NCBI GenBank assembly: GCA_036768485.1
Contig: JAVLUZ010000819.1
Location: forward strand, 99,470-163,469
Direction: 5' to 3'
From: Mermis nigrescens
Taxonomy: Eukaryota; Nematoda; Enoplea; Mermithida; Mermithidae
Length of the DNA stretch: 64,000 nucleotides
The notes under the pieces were generated by a model. The model made no database searches and had not been told where the DNA came from. It saw nothing but the letters and a program-made list of their open reading frames with translations. The position numbers were made by a program, and so were the translations under genes. Shown piece by piece: positions 45,952 through 57,465 of this stretch (positions are counted from its first letter, which is position 1; each line of letters opens with the position of its first letter).

Positions 45952-48044
45952 CAGTGGTCGACCGGGTACTGGTGCCCGGTTCGGGCCTGGCCGGTCATAG
46001 CAGGCCCGGGCCCGGGCCCGGCTGAAAACCACCGGGCCTCAACCGGGCCTCAAATAATTATCGTTACTACTTTTGACGTTTACTATTTCAGTTGTTGTCC
46101 GTACTTCTTATAATAATTTGCTATAGCCTGTGATTCTATTAAATCCATTTGCCTTACTTCTACCCACCTGCTCATTATATTCTGCCAACTTTATGTGTAC
46201 ATGCATCTTCTATACAACGCTTCAATCAGAGGTATAGCCAGGATTTTGTCCGGGGGCATACACATAAAATTTTTCCTAGACTACTTTTGCACTGACAAAC
46301 AGTAATCGTTATGTACCTATTATAAAACTGAGTTTTTCGACCTTTAGTAGTGTAGCTCTGGCTAATTTATGGTTTTTCGATAAATCAGAAATACACAAAA
46401 ATAGCGCGAAATTTTCAGAAAATTTTTGAAATTTTTGTCGTTTTCATGTAGAATATACGGTCTTTTAATTGACAAACAGTTCGGAAATATAAGGGTGCGG
46501 GTGCCACCAAGGAATTTAGTAATCTTTTACTGTCCTTAACATTTCAGCCTGTGAATACTAATATTCTGTGATATTTTGCCTCATTTAGGCTAGACATAAA
46601 CGCATTATTAAAGCCAGCATGTGCAGCAACAATCACCAGCGGCGCTATGTCGAAAACTTTTGACGTTTTAGCTCTTTAAACTCAATTTATACCGCTTAAA
46701 TCCTACAGAACAAACACGTTAATTCCGCGAACCCTTTTTCCTTTTGTGTCCCGAAAATCTCGTTGCACATGTACAACGAGAGTTTACAGTGGGGTCTATG
46801 GCGCGCTCAACGCTCCCTAAGAAAATTTTGTAAAAAAAGCACTTTAAGGTTAAATACTATCGCTAAAATTTTCGCAAAATCAGCCAAATCTCAATTTGAA
46901 ATTAAGCTCAAAACACTTGGTACCGATTAACTCCTACATTGTACAAGATTTCTGACGCGAAATGCGCTTTTTCGACCTCTGCTGAGTATGAAGCGCAGCA
47001 AAGGGAGCTGCTCGCAGATATAAAAGATGTATCGATGACAATTTTTGTTCTTATCGTTTTCAGGCATGTTCATTTTGTATTCTTTATTATAAGATATAAT
47101 TCAGAAAACAGGCGCAAAACACAAGAAAATTGGCTATCTTTCCATTTAAATGAGATTATGTGTCCTGTCCTTGTAAGGAAAGACAAACAAAGCAAAGAAT
47201 AGACAAACTAGTACACAATCGTTTTCGCACATTTACTGTTATGCTCAACAAGCATGCGCAGTTTCATTCAACGAACAAATAGAGCAATAAATCACTAAAG
47301 TGATGTGAATTGATCGATTAGTTTAGCTAATTCAAGCTTGAACTCATTGGATCTATATAACAATAAATATAATAAAGACTCGGCGCGTGGCGCCGGAAAA
47401 TTTTTGACTTTTTTGCCTTTTGAACTCAATTGACACAATTATTACACTAGAAAATCAACAAAATTGAAAAATTTCGGGGGGGCATGTGCCCCCAATGCTC
47501 CCCTGGCTACGCCTATGGCTTCAATACGTGTCCAACCTACACATTACACAATTTCAATTGACGTCAGCGTACGCTATAGTTTGAGTTCTAAAACTAAATA
47601 GTATATATCTTCGTATCTGACCAGTATCATAGTCGCTGTTATGTCTGAATGCATAAATTTAATGCTCAATTTTCAAATATCGGCATGAAACCTGTGCTTT
47701 TTCAAACCGTGTTTATTGCACGCATTTAGTTACTTGGAATTGTAAAGCATTGTATTAAAACTTTATTCTTGCTTGAATAATGCTACCAAAATCCTTACAA
47801 CTACTTAATTTATTTTTAGAAAGGATTAAATAATTGGTTAGAGCTATAGAATTTAAAATCTTCTGACACAGTAGTAAGCCTTTGCGGGGCGTTTGACAAA
47901 TAACAAATGTGTAAACTATTCAATATGTATATTATGCATAACATTACATTAAACAAGGCATATTGTTAGTATATAGTTCGCCTGGTACCAAGGCTCTACA
48001 GCAAGCTTCCGGGCCCGGTTTTTTTGAGCCTCGGTCGATCACTG
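45952..48044. mobile_element. hAT-like element L with CGGGCC islands
   Basis: It begins CAGTGGTCGACCGGGTAC and ends CCTCGGTCGATCACTG. The flanks are GGTGCAAG on both sides (45944-45951, 48045-48052), a perfect TSD. GGGCCC/CGGGCC arrays lie inside the ends (45975-46050, 48010-48020). It resembles element K in its ends and encloses another hAT element. Confidence 0.85.
46227..47517. mobile_element. hAT-type element with CAKAGGYRTAGCCAGG ends, inside L
   Basis: The left end is CAGAGGTATAGCCAGG and the right end is the inverse of CATAGGCGTAGCCAGG. The flanks are GCTTCAAT on both sides (46219-46226, 47518-47525), a perfect 8-bp TSD. It matches 6411-7440 inverted. No transposase frame is present. 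It contains GGCGCGTGGCGCC (about 47381). Confidence 0.85.
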
Positions 48045-48246
48045 GGTGCAAGATTTTTGCAAAGGTCAAAAATGGCTTTAAAAATGGTGGTTTGGCAAAT
48101 AACACCATTTTTCAACGTTTCTCATCGAGAACTATCCATTGGCATCAAAAAATTGCGAAAAAAAACAAACAAAAATTCAAAAAATTGAATTGTGGGGGGT
48201 ATTTTGGTTTCTGGGGGTGCATACCCCTACGCCCAGGTATGGAGGG

Positions 48247-48897
48247 GGCGCCTCCCTCATTGGCTCAAAACACTTGACGTGGCGAGATAAAGAATGGATA
48301 TTTAATTTGCAATGATTCTTGGCCGTCAGCGGCAATTATTTCTCTAATTTTTCCGGCGCTTGCGCCGGATAATGACATTTATTTACTTTCTTGACGGTCT
48401 GGGAGCCGTGTTTTGCTCGTGGAATAGGTTTCAAAACAATTTCAAGAGCCAAAACAGCTATTTCAGCATAGATTTCTTTTATTTTCTAGCATAGCTTTTG
48501 AAAATATTTGACGTTCAACGTCAAATGCTACATATACAGGAAATCGAGCAGTAAATCAAGCTTCTAAACGTCTTTTTAGGGCCCTATTTCGCTAAAGTCT
48601 TCACACAAAATTGTCAAAAATTATGAAATTTTCAGGAAAAATGTTGCGCCAAAAGTGATTATGAAGATAAGTAGACGATGTAGTAAGACGCCGTAAAAAC
48701 GCTATTTTGTGCGTGAAGTGCAAATTTTTGGACTTATTTTTGACTGTTTTTGGAAAAGTTAAGCTACCGTCCCTCTATGAAAACCTAGATCCGTCACTGC
48801 TTTAAAGGCGGTTTAAAGTGAAGCAATTATGATGAAATTGCTCAGAGTAATCAAGGGTTCAAAGATATAATGCAGAATTGTATTACTGTAGCCTTAC
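48247..48897. other. AT-rich DNA with one CCGGCGCTTGCGCCGG hairpin
   Basis: The perfect-stem hairpin is at 48353-48368. No gene is recognised. Confidence 0.45.
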
Positions 48898-49059
48898 TGG
48901 AAGCTATTTTTGTAGCAACTTGTCCGCCGAAAATTGTTTTACTTTCATGAGATTTCGTGAGATAGACTAAAGTTTGATCCGTTCTGCGTTGTCCTTTGAT
49001 GTACATTTCCACGTTTCGCAAAAATATGTCTTGGTCCTGCAGAATTCGGCTTAGCACTC
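48898..49059 (-). CDS. Unassigned coding exon
   Basis: On the minus strand, from an acceptor-like CTTAAG before 49059, the frame reads about 53 codons including DQDIFLRNVEMYIKGQRR, TDQTLVYLTKSHESK and FGGQVATKIASS, then a good donor GTAAGG at 48897. Balanced, non-repeat amino acid composition and a strong donor suggest a genuine exon. I do not recognise the protein. No partner exon was found nearby. Confidence 0.45.
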
Positions 49060-50040
49060 CTTAAGCTATTAAACCACCACCACCACAGAATTAACCTGTC
49101 CTAACATTGCATTTGCGAAAAAATTTCCTTTTTTCGCGATTTTGAATGCCAGTGGATAGAACTGCACGAAAAAAATCGAAAAATTTTATCATTATGCCCA
49201 TGCCATAAATTTTGGCCCTTGTCTGTCGTCTGAACATTTCCGGGCATCTAGAATCTTGACATTGCTTTCATTTGCTGTTATTCGGGTAAATAATAAATAT
49301 GTCTTGAAGTTCCGAAAGCTTTTATACTTTTCTTATTTATGCGCAAAAAAAGCAAAACAAGTTTGGTTTGCAGGAGTATTGTGCACTCGTACATGATCAA
49401 AAATTTCGTTGAAAAATGTTTAATGCAAAAACCAAAAACTCTGGCTGAAAGATAGACAAAATAAATTAAATTACTTCGGCAACTGCGCCAAATTTTTCTT
49501 AGAATTTCCTCTAAAATAAAACGACTCTATTTTTGATTCAACGAGTCTTTGTCACCAAAATCCTTGCTGTTTCCAAAAACTACGAGCACTTACATTTCAG
49601 GCGCAAAAATATGGTCAAAAGATCAGCAAACGTCAATAATGAGTACTTACAGACATGTAACGGGGGATGAGGGGATTCCCACCCAAAGATAGTCGTTTCC
49701 ATCCCCCAAAAGGCCAAAATTTATGACCCCCCCCCCCCATTTTTGGAAAAATTGCAATTTTTGATCGTTTTTGGCCAAAAATTGGAGGTCATTTTGCCCC
49801 TCTCCTAAACATTGCCAGGGCCCCAACCCAAAATTTAGAGTTCTTGCATGGATGCATGTATGAGTATCTACCAAACATGGGTATGTGGGTATGGACCTCT
49901 TGAATCCGGCACTCCCCTCCTCAAATCGATAGGCTCCAGAATTGAATTTTTGATGATATTTTTGGCAATTTTGCTCTCTTAGACCCCCCAGAATTCGGCT
50001 ACACCCATGTATGGTATATAATATTCACAAATTATTATAG
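49060..50040. other. Repeat-rich stretch
   Basis: C-rich and G-rich repeat phrases (49660-49925) resemble the degenerate CCCCATTTTTGGCGAAAAT block seen at 8240-8330 and 27420-27470. There is no gene. Confidence 0.4.
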
Positions 50041-50427
50041 ACGATGGGTAAAAGTCGTTGAAGCTCATATCCGTTCTTCATCTCGCCAACCCTGTTGGGC
50101 CGACCCTAATTTACGCCTGAGATACCCATTTTTCGTGCTCTTATCATCAGCTTTACTGAACGTTCGCTTTTTTCATTTCTTGTTGAACCTTTATGATCCA
50201 GCCGAACAATTCCTTTTTCTGTTATGCATCTATTTTCGTCATTTTTACGGTCGCTCTCATTTCTTCTTAATTTACCGGTTTTTTCTATTTAAAGCCGTTC
50301 GTAAATTATGTATTATATATAAGGATTTTTCTCTATTTGCCAATAAAACGGGAAAAAATGTCTCATTGATCGAGCGCATATCAAAGGCAATCGCACGAGG
50401 CGCCTACGTATGTGTAGGGTTAGTCTG
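50041..50427 (+). CDS. Unassigned open frame, possible exon, hydrophobic
   Basis: From an acceptor-like TTATTATAG the plus frame stays open for about 130 codons: a polar start (VKVVEAHIRSSSRQPCWADP), then strongly hydrophobic aromatic segments that could span a membrane (FFVLLSSALLNVRFFHFLL; FLFLLCIYFRHFY), then a Lys/Arg-rich tail. No initiating ATG, no known family. T-rich DNA easily gives such frames, so this may be non-coding. Confidence 0.22.
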
Positions 50428-50470
50428 TTTTTAAGTTAGCGTGTGGATCCACTCGGAAGAATAATATCCT

Positions 50471-50560
50471 TATTACTGTAGCGCTCGATTTCACCCTCGC
50501 ACAGCCGGTAGCGATTTTTTTGTCGGATCAGTGATGAAGAAATCGAGTGTTACAGTAATA
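50471..50560. mobile_element. ~90-bp palindromic MITE
   Basis: TATTACTGTAGCGCTCGATTTC at the left and its imperfect inverse (GAAATCGAGTGTTACAGTAATA) at the right, around a short centre. Confidence 0.55.
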
Positions 50561-50629
50561 AGAAATTTGCTTTGTCGAGTGAAATCAAGTACAAGGTTAA
50601 AAATAGACATTATGTGCAGTTATGGGCAG

Positions 50630-51150
50630 ACGTTTGCGTGGAGGGTTTGAGGGATCTCTGGACCCCCAAACGAAAAAATGGAAGTTTTTTTGGCGAAAAT
50701 GAAGGCCAAATAGGATGAAAACTATTAAGTTTCATTAAAAATGCCATAAATTCACTCGAAATGGTATAATACCGTAGTTTAAAACACTATTTTAGCGCTT
50801 TAACCAGTTTTTCAGGCGATTTTGGCTAAAAAAGCTCAGTTTATGACCTCCCTCAGACCGGCTAACCCCCCCCAGATCGACCATGCAATCCATCTATGAT
50901 TATGGATGGTGGGCAGACATGCACGTAGGGGGGAGTTTGGGGTCTAGACCTACTAGAATGAAGAAATGGCAATTTTCTGGGCAAAATGAATCAAATTGAA
51001 ACTTTTCTTCAAAACTGCTATTGGCTAGAAACTGTATAATAAAATTATAATTTTAACATTATTTTACCGCTTATACGAGTTTTTGAGCTCATTTTGGCCC
51101 AAAGTAAGCTCAGTTTTTTCCATCCCCCACCCGGACTAGCCATGCTGTGC
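50630..51150 (+). repeat. Two adjacent family-B repeat copies
   Basis: Each starts with GGGCAGAC(A/G)TGCACGTAGGG-like text and ends GA(C/T)C..CCATGC, with the same core (GAAACTGTATAAT, GAGCTCATTTTGGCC). They are in the same orientation, about 275 bp apart. Confidence 0.55.
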
Positions 51151-52074
51151 ATTTTTGGTAGTGAACAAGAATTATGTGTCTTAAACCCGTGATGTGATGT
51201 TTTGCGGTTCATATAAGAGAAATCGGCGAATGATCTTGGCGTCAAAGTACCCTAGAAACCGTCAAAAAATCCGTCAATGTTTTTGAAACGAGGTTTTCTC
51301 GAACTTCGTGCACAACCCTCGGTCAACATTTTACCGATGTTAGTTCACCTAATTTTTCTCAAAGCAATCAAAATCCGTTATGTAATGCAGATTAGCGTCT
51401 TTTCGCCATATTCTGTTGTTTAATGTCAGAGAATCACTGGCCTAGAAATTTCGATAAAATTTTGCACCTGCAAAAAAAGGTTCCATGATTTCACCTAATA
51501 TCACTGGAACCTATGCAAAACTTAAGAAACAAAGCGCACGAGAATGTTTTTTGATAGTCATGCTTTTATCTAAACTAAACTTTGCGGCCGTTTTTAAAGG
51601 GATGGTTTGAGCGCCTGCGCCAATTCAAGATGATTTTGGTATAAAGAAAAAATGCTCTTTCTAATAGTACTAAAAAAGAATAAATCAAAGGATGGGTATT
51701 TTGGAAAAAATGTAACTGAAAAATTGGAAAATTAATTTAGATTTTTTGAAAGTTTGCATAATTATATCTTTACGTGCACTGTAAAAATAATTTGTAGAAT
51801 CAACATAAACTAATCATGTGTAACTTGTTGCCATAAAAATTTTAGTATAGGTACATAAAGGTTTTAAGTTGATTTAACTTGAACTAAGCACAACTTAACA
51901 TAAAACCAATTTTTGTCAATCGAAATTATATGCAGGTGAAATCAGGTCCATTTGGAACATAAAAATTTGAATGCTGCTTCAAATTGCGCGTGTGACTTTT
52001 ATGTTGTCAACAATTCTTTTACAGTGAAGGAAATGACAGCTACTTCATTACAACAATGTTTCTAATTGTTAATA
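51151..52074. other. AT-rich DNA, 3' flank of the aquaporin exon
   Basis: No recognised element or gene. The 3' UTR of the minus-strand aquaporin gene presumably starts just below 52075. Confidence 0.4.
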
Positions 52075-52232
52075 TCATCGTGAATTTTGATCAACTATTT
52101 CGGCGAGTAGCCAGCCAGTCAGTGGTCCCAACCAGTACACTATCATATGGCCTTTAACGTCTGTTCCTTCGCAATTGAACGTACAAGCCGAAGCGGATAT
52201 CGGATTGCAATACATACCGGTCAAATGTATAC
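52075..52232 (-). CDS. Aquaporin-11/12-like, last exon
   Basis: After the acceptor CGTGTTTTAG the frame reads IHLTGMYCNPISASACTF, then NCEGTDVKGHMIVYWLGPL and TGWLLAEIV, ending at TGA 52075-52077. TGM-x-x-NP followed by a hydrophobic helix with VYWLGPL matches the second NPA box and last transmembrane helix of the unorthodox aquaporins 11/12, where the NPA third residue varies; here it is Ile. These are intracellular water/glycerol channels. Upstream exons should lie above 52232 on the minus strand, but I could not find them; they may be beyond the window or short. Confidence 0.75.
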
Positions 52233-52555
52233 CTAAAACACGAGTAAAACAATGTGAATGCAATATTAATACAGTATTCTCGTACTATACCTAAGCTGCT
52301 AAAAGGAGTCTATTACAATTTTCTAGAGTTTTTTCACCATCACACTTATAAATCGTTAACAAGCGTTACAAAAGTTATAAACATGTAGGTGCTAGTACAT
52401 AGCGGATTATTTCAACAAAGACATTTAAATTTTAAAAAATTAAAAAGAATGAATAAGAGGAGAGCAACTTTTGAAACGAAGCTTCAGAAAAGAATAGCGT
52501 ATTGGTTAAGAATTAATTTTTTTGTTGGCGGTATAAGTTGCAGTATTATATTATA
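52233..52555. other. Presumed aquaporin intron
   Basis: AT-rich; no coding signal beyond a short chance frame on the plus strand. Confidence 0.35.
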
Positions 52556-53464
52556 CGAGGGGCGTTCAAAAAGTTCTTGTGGTGCAGAGAAAAATTTTAT
52601 TTCACACCAAGAGGCTACATCTATTCAACATTGTCTATATAAAATTTCATTATTAGTCTCCTTTTTTAGTTCTTCTGTGTTCTTTTTAGGTGGCCTAATT
52701 CATAAAGATATGAAAATTCAAAAATTTAAGTACTGGTCAGTTTTAAATTCTTGACCCCGGAAGGCATTAGATCAGCCGAAATTCGCGAACAAATGGTTAA
52801 AATTTATGGTAAAGCCTACCCTTCCTACACGACAGTAAAAAAATAGGGCAGTAGAGTTCATGCGTAGTCGTCAATCAACCGAGGATGAACCAAAGTCCGG
52901 CTGACTTGTGGAAGGGGTCACGTCTGAGATTATTGGCCAAGTAACCACCCTGATTGCTAAAGATCAGCGAATAAAGGTCAGAACTTTAGCTTCGCAAATT
53001 GGCGTCTCTACTAGAAGTATTTTTAACATTATTCACAATCATTGGCTGATGTCCAACGGTTGTGCACGTTGGGTGCCCAAAAACCTAGGAAAACTTAAAA
53101 AAAGACCAACGCGCTGCTTGCAGCAAAGAACTTTTGACATTGTACTGAGCCCCCACCGCCCTAAAAGTTTTGAACTGTCAAATCAGCAGGCAAAATCAGG
53201 GCGTCCGTTTTTCTTGGCTCTATCGCATAACTGCTTATTGATTATATAGGTACCACACGAGACTACAACTATAGGTTATTATTATGCAAAAGTAATGGTT
53301 CGGTTGTGGCAAGCACTACAGGAGAGGCTGCGTGAAATGCTGAGCAAACTTGTGCTGCTCCTTCATGACATTGCTTTAGTTCAGAAAACTCGATTTCCCA
53401 GGCTGCCATTCGTCTGGTGGATTTGAAACTCTGAATCACCCACCCTACAGCCCCGACCTGTCAC
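52556..53464 (+). pseudogene. mariner transposase relic
   Basis: The left end CGAGGGGCGTTCAAAAAGT follows a TA, as in mariner elements. Pieces of the transposase read in several frames: an N-terminal helix-turn-helix (52755-52905), a second helix-turn-helix (TLASQIGVSTRSIFNIIHNH, then RWVPK, 52908-53085), and further on LLHDIALV (near 53360; family LLHDNAPVH with the second catalytic Asp) and PPYSPDLS (near 53435; third Asp). The part with the first catalytic Asp is deleted or scrambled. The 3' end is cut by family-A copy A4. Dead. Confidence 0.85.
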
Positions 53465-53640
53465 CATAGATGAGCGGCAACAAAATTCTGGGGGTGCAAG
53501 ATTTTTCAAAGATCAATGGCCTTAAAAATGGTGGTATAGCGAAAAAACACCATTTTTCAATATTTCTCATCGAGCACTATCCATTGGCATTAAAAAATTG
53601 CGAAAAAACAATCAATTTCGACAGAGCGTTTTTTCAAATT
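53465..53640 (+). mobile_element. Family-A MITE copy A4, truncated
   Basis: Starts CATAGATGAGCGGCAACAAAATTC; has the CATCGAGCACTATCCATTGGCATT core; the 3' third is replaced by a relic of the 280-bp repeat. Confidence 0.65.
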
Positions 53641-53697
53641 TTCGCAAAATATGTGCTTGCGCAGAGTATGCCAATAATTACTAAAATACATATTTGA
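53618..53697 (+). repeat. Solitary relic of the 280-bp tandem repeat
   Basis: TTTTCGCAAAATATGTGCTTGCGCAG and TATGCCAATA match the unit of the array at 60300-61885. Confidence 0.65.
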
Positions 53698-53741
53698 AAC
53701 TGACTATAGTGCGCCTTTCGTTCTTTTTCTGTATCAAGCTC

Positions 53742-54002
53742 ATAGATGGGCAGCACCGAAATTCTGGAGGGAGGGTGAAAAAATTGCTTGGGGGGGGTGA
53801 AAAAATTATGGTCTTAAAGTGGTCGTATGTGAAAAAACACAATTTTCCAACGGTTCTCATCGAGCACTATCCAATGGCATCAGAAAATCGCTGAAGAGCA
53901 AAAAAATTTCAATAATCGAATTATTAGGAGTATTTTGATTTCTGGGGGTATTCTAACTTCTGGGGGGTGCGATACCCTCCAAACCCCCACGCCCACGTGT
54001 GA
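53742..54002 (+). mobile_element. Family-A MITE copy A5
   Basis: CATAGATGGGCAGCACCGAAATTCTGG at the left, CATCGAGCACTATCCAATGGCATC inside, CCACGCCCACGTGTG at the right. Confidence 0.65.
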
Positions 54003-54459
54003 TCAAGCTGCATTGCGATGTATGTATGTCACGACTGCGATTCGTTTACTAACACAGGTAAATTTTAAATTATAGTGAGCTTATGAAATCTTATCACAAA
54101 ATGTCAGGAAAGGGTAAAGCCATTAAACGGGCAGATAATACACATAAGCAAAAGAGTAGAACATTAATTTCTGCTTTACACGTAATAAGCAGTATTTTTA
54201 AGGTAGATATATGTATGTATCTTGTTTCACATAAGTTCGGACATAAATTTTAAGAATTTGTCGAAAGTAAGCCGACGGATTACGATAATTATCAAATCAA
54301 TGCTATAATCGCAATCTGTCAGCTTATTGTCGGACATAGTTTTTTTAAATTTTTCCCAAGTTTGTGAGAAACAGAGTAAAATAAAGTACCTACCTATATT
54401 ATATACAAAACTTTGTACACACACCAGAGCACAGGGTCAATTCAGGATCAAATGACTAG

Positions 54460-54715
54460 ATTATGGGTGCTGAGCAACCACGCGACACCGCAGAAGAAAC
54501 CGGACCAACCTTTGCAAGAATTTTGAAAATTTTTCGAAAAAATGAAGTAAGATGGAGGCCGAAAATGGATAAAAACTGACTACTTTTTTCAACTTAAAAC
54601 TGACCAGAAACTGTGCAATATCACAGAACGCTATTCTAACACTTAAACCAAGTTTTAAGGTCATTTTGGCCCAAAAAAGGCTTGATTCCTCCCTCCAGAT
54701 CGACCATGATCTGCA
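54460..54715 (-). repeat. Family-B repeat copy
   Basis: Core phrases GAAACTGTGCAATA and TCATTTTGGCCC, and the end GATCGACCATGATCTGCATC. Confidence 0.45.
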
Positions 54716-55209
54716 TCATTGGTCATGACCACACATTACTGTAGCAAAAAATGTTGCGGTTTAAGGTATTGTGGCCATATGTAGATGTGCCAGGCGAAGC
54801 GAAGCACATAAAACATCAATAAAAAGAGTTAAAAGCGGCTAGCCGCTACGAGAACATAATTGGAGAAAGAAGCAATTTGTGCGGGGAAAAACTAATACAG
54901 TTATAAGACTTTAGCATATATGGGCCGTTAGGAATGGAACTGACTATAGCCAAAGTTGTATTATTATAGGATTCCTAGAAATCACTTATGTAGCTAAGCA
55001 TTAAAAATTGATTTCAATGCACAAAGAGGTAAGTCGTGAAATAATTTTGACCGAATTATCAGAAGTGAGTGAGAAATAATATGCAAAGTGTCGTAATTCC
55101 TAACTTTCAACGGTTTAAAGCGCGTCGTGAATTGGGCATAATTTACACTGTTAACCTGAGGTCTAGTCGATTCGTTCTTTTTCTGCATCAAGCTCATTCA
55201 CACGTTATA

Positions 55210-55444
55210 ATGGCCACGGTCGCCACCAGAGACGAACAAATCGTCAATAATTTAAAAATTCAAATCATCAACTTGGAAAACGCGGTGACTGCAGAACGGA
55301 TTAAAACAAATTTACTAGAAGAAAAAATTGTTCGCCTGAGGGATATGCTGGAAACGCAACGGAAATCATGTACAAAGATGTAAAAGAAAATCGAGAAATA
55401 CAAAGAAAGGCTAATCAGGTCAAGGCGCGCGGTAGAAACAATGG
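55210..55444 (+). CDS. Coiled-coil protein exon with a one-base frameshift
   Basis: ATG at 55210 opens MATVATRDEQIVNNLKIQI, a heptad-rich coiled coil with LLEEKIVRLRDMLETQRK. The frame then meets a stop at 55381, but shifting by one base at the AAA run near 55362-55366 continues the coiled coil (MYKDVKENREIQRKANQVK) to a GTATGT donor at 55445. I do not recognise the protein. The upstream stretch 55152-55196 shares TTCGTTCTTTTTCTG with 53717, so a 5' duplication exists. A neighbouring aquaporin exon lies on the opposite strand. Confidence 0.55.
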
Positions 55445-55629
55445 GTATGTGTCCAATACTCGGTGAATGTGATTACACCTGTCCTCCCTCTCTCAATTAG
55501 TTCATTTGATTTTGAACTAGAAAAGAGTAAAAATGAGAGAAACTGACAGAAAAAATATAAAAATAATTGTAATCAAAAATAAAATGGAGGATAATTGTCT
55601 GTTCTTATGCGCACGAATACAATCACACC

Positions 55630-55898
55630 TACCATACGTGGGCAGCAAGGAAATTCTGGGGGGTGCAAGATTTTTTTGAAGGTCGAAAAATGGCCTTAAA
55701 AATGGTGGTATGGCGATAAAAACACCATTTTTCGACGTTTCTCATCAAGCACTATCCATTGGCATCAAAAAATTGCGAAAAAAACGAAAAAAAATTTCAA
55801 AAATTGAATTTTGGGGGGGGTATTTTGATTTCTGGGGGGGGGGGTATTTTGGTTTCTGGGGGTGCATACCCCCCAAACCCCCCACGCCCAGGTGTGAC
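55630..55898 (+). mobile_element. Family-A MITE copy A6
   Basis: CATACGTGGGCAGCAAGGAAATTCTGG at the start and CCCACGCCCAGGTGTG at the end, with long G runs (55811-55862) in the right third. Confidence 0.7.
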
Positions 55899-56614
55899 AC
55901 CTACCAATTTTCGTTAGACTTGATCAAATTTCATTGATACATTTTTGTGTGTGTAGTGTATTTTCAAAAAATTGCAGCCTCTGTTTGACCACCGAATATG
56001 ATATTAATTAAATCAGCAAGTGAAGTTTTTCAAAAGTTTTTTTGGTATACATACCACACAAAGCCGAAAATTAAACTTAAAATAATTCAAAATTCTGTTA
56101 AATTAGGGAAATTTGTTTAGAAAATATAGAAAAAATAGTAGACACACACGATATGACTTATGTTCTTCGTAAAGTTGCAAAGGCTAGTATTTTTTCTGAG
56201 CTGCATGTGGAGAATCAGCGACGTTTAAATTTGTAAAGTTTTTGAACAGCAGCTGAAACAATGTGCACGCGTATTATCGCTTTGTTTAGTAGCTACTTAT
56301 ATAATCCCTTATCTCATAAAAGCTTTGAAACGAAACGATAAAATTAAACGTCTTCTGACATAAAACGTACATGAAATTTGTTGCAATTCTGATCATTTCT
56401 ACTTTTATAAAATTGTGTAAAGTTTATACTTAAAATTAATTTCGTTTCTAGAGCGTGGCAGATCCTTAATTTTTTTCAGTTTTCTCTAATGCCAGACTAC
56501 GAATCTGACTGTAGGTTTTCTTTACACCAACAGTATCTCTACGCTTAACTATGTACGAAGCTGTACAATATGTGCCGTAGGCAGGGCCTAATTTAAGGGG
56601 GTGGGGGAAGGGTA
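55899..56614. other. AT-rich DNA without recognised feature
   Basis: No coding, RNA or repeat signal that I can support. Confidence 0.4.
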
Positions 56615-56880
56615 GCTGTCATAGGTGGGCAGCACTGAAATTCTGAGGGGAGGGGGTGCAAAATTTTTCAAAGGTAAACAAATAATCTCACAAATGGTGG
56701 TACGGCAAAAAACACCATTTTAAACGTTTCTCATCGAGCACTATCCATTAGCATCAAAAAATCGTTGAAAGAAAGATTTAAAAATTGAATTCTGGGAAGG
56801 GGTATTTTGGTTACTAAGGTCGGCTTTATGGGCGGAGGCACTTAACCCCAATTCCCCCTTCACCTCACGCCAATGTGTGA
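56615..56880 (+). mobile_element. Family-A MITE copy A7
   Basis: CATAGGTGGGCAGCACTGAAATTCTG at the start; CATCGAGCACTATCCATTAGCATC core; CACGCCAATGTGTGATGGG at the end. Confidence 0.65.
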
Positions 56881-57386
56881 TGGGCCGCACCGCCCTCCCC
56901 TCCCTCGGCCGAAAAAATTTTGAAAGGTAAGATAATAGGACCTTTTCTAGAATATCCCCCCGCCGTTTTTAACAATGACTACTAACTTTTTAAAAATTTC
57001 ATTATTAGCTATAGTGTACACACTTATTAACAAGTTGATTTTAAACTTTAAATGTAAGTTTAAACTATTAACGCCAATAAATCATTCATCTGTCAAACGT
57101 CTGTATGTATGATTAAACGATGCGCCTACTGGAACTTGCAAGTCTGCTTAACGATAAACGTTGACAGTTACCTTTTGCGAATTTATGTGGCGGCAAACGG
57201 TGAAAAACCGGTGAATGCAGATTCGATAAAATTTTGAAGGATATAGCGTTATTTATGCCGGCACCTTGATTTACTTTGCTTATTTATGAAGCATTTATTA
57301 AATACGTAGTTACATCTGAAAATACTACATAGGTACCTACCTTGAAAGACCACATATGAAGGAATTCGCATAATTTGTATTTTCGA

Positions 57387-57465
57387 CCGGATGGCGAAAT
57401 GGTAAAAGCGCCCATCTATAGAACTGAAGCTCCCGGGTTCGAATCCGACCGATTCCAAACGATTT
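57387..57465 (+). repeat. tRNA-like sequence, probable SINE head
   Basis: D-arm-like GGCG..CGCC around AAATGGTAAAAG (A box) and B box GGTTCGAATCC. The anticodon arm and acceptor stem do not fold properly, so this is not a working tRNA. About 100 bp downstream (to 57560) may be the SINE body; then a GGCGCTTCGCGCC hairpin at 57576-57588. Confidence 0.5.

Larger units (their letters stand above)
45918..48246 (+). mobile_element. Family-A MITE copy A3, split by element L
   Basis: The left piece (45920-45951) and right piece (48045-48246) join at the duplicated GGTGCAAG to give a normal family-A sequence; the right piece has the core CATCGAGAACTATCCATTGG and ends ACGCCCAGGTATGG. Confidence 0.75.

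Noticed and set aside
45919..46113. 64-codon open frame rich in Gly/Pro/Ala
   Set aside because: It crosses the border of element L and its GC-rich end array, so it is not a gene.
57387..57465. Functional tRNA gene
   Set aside because: A and B boxes are present, but the acceptor and anticodon stems do not pair.
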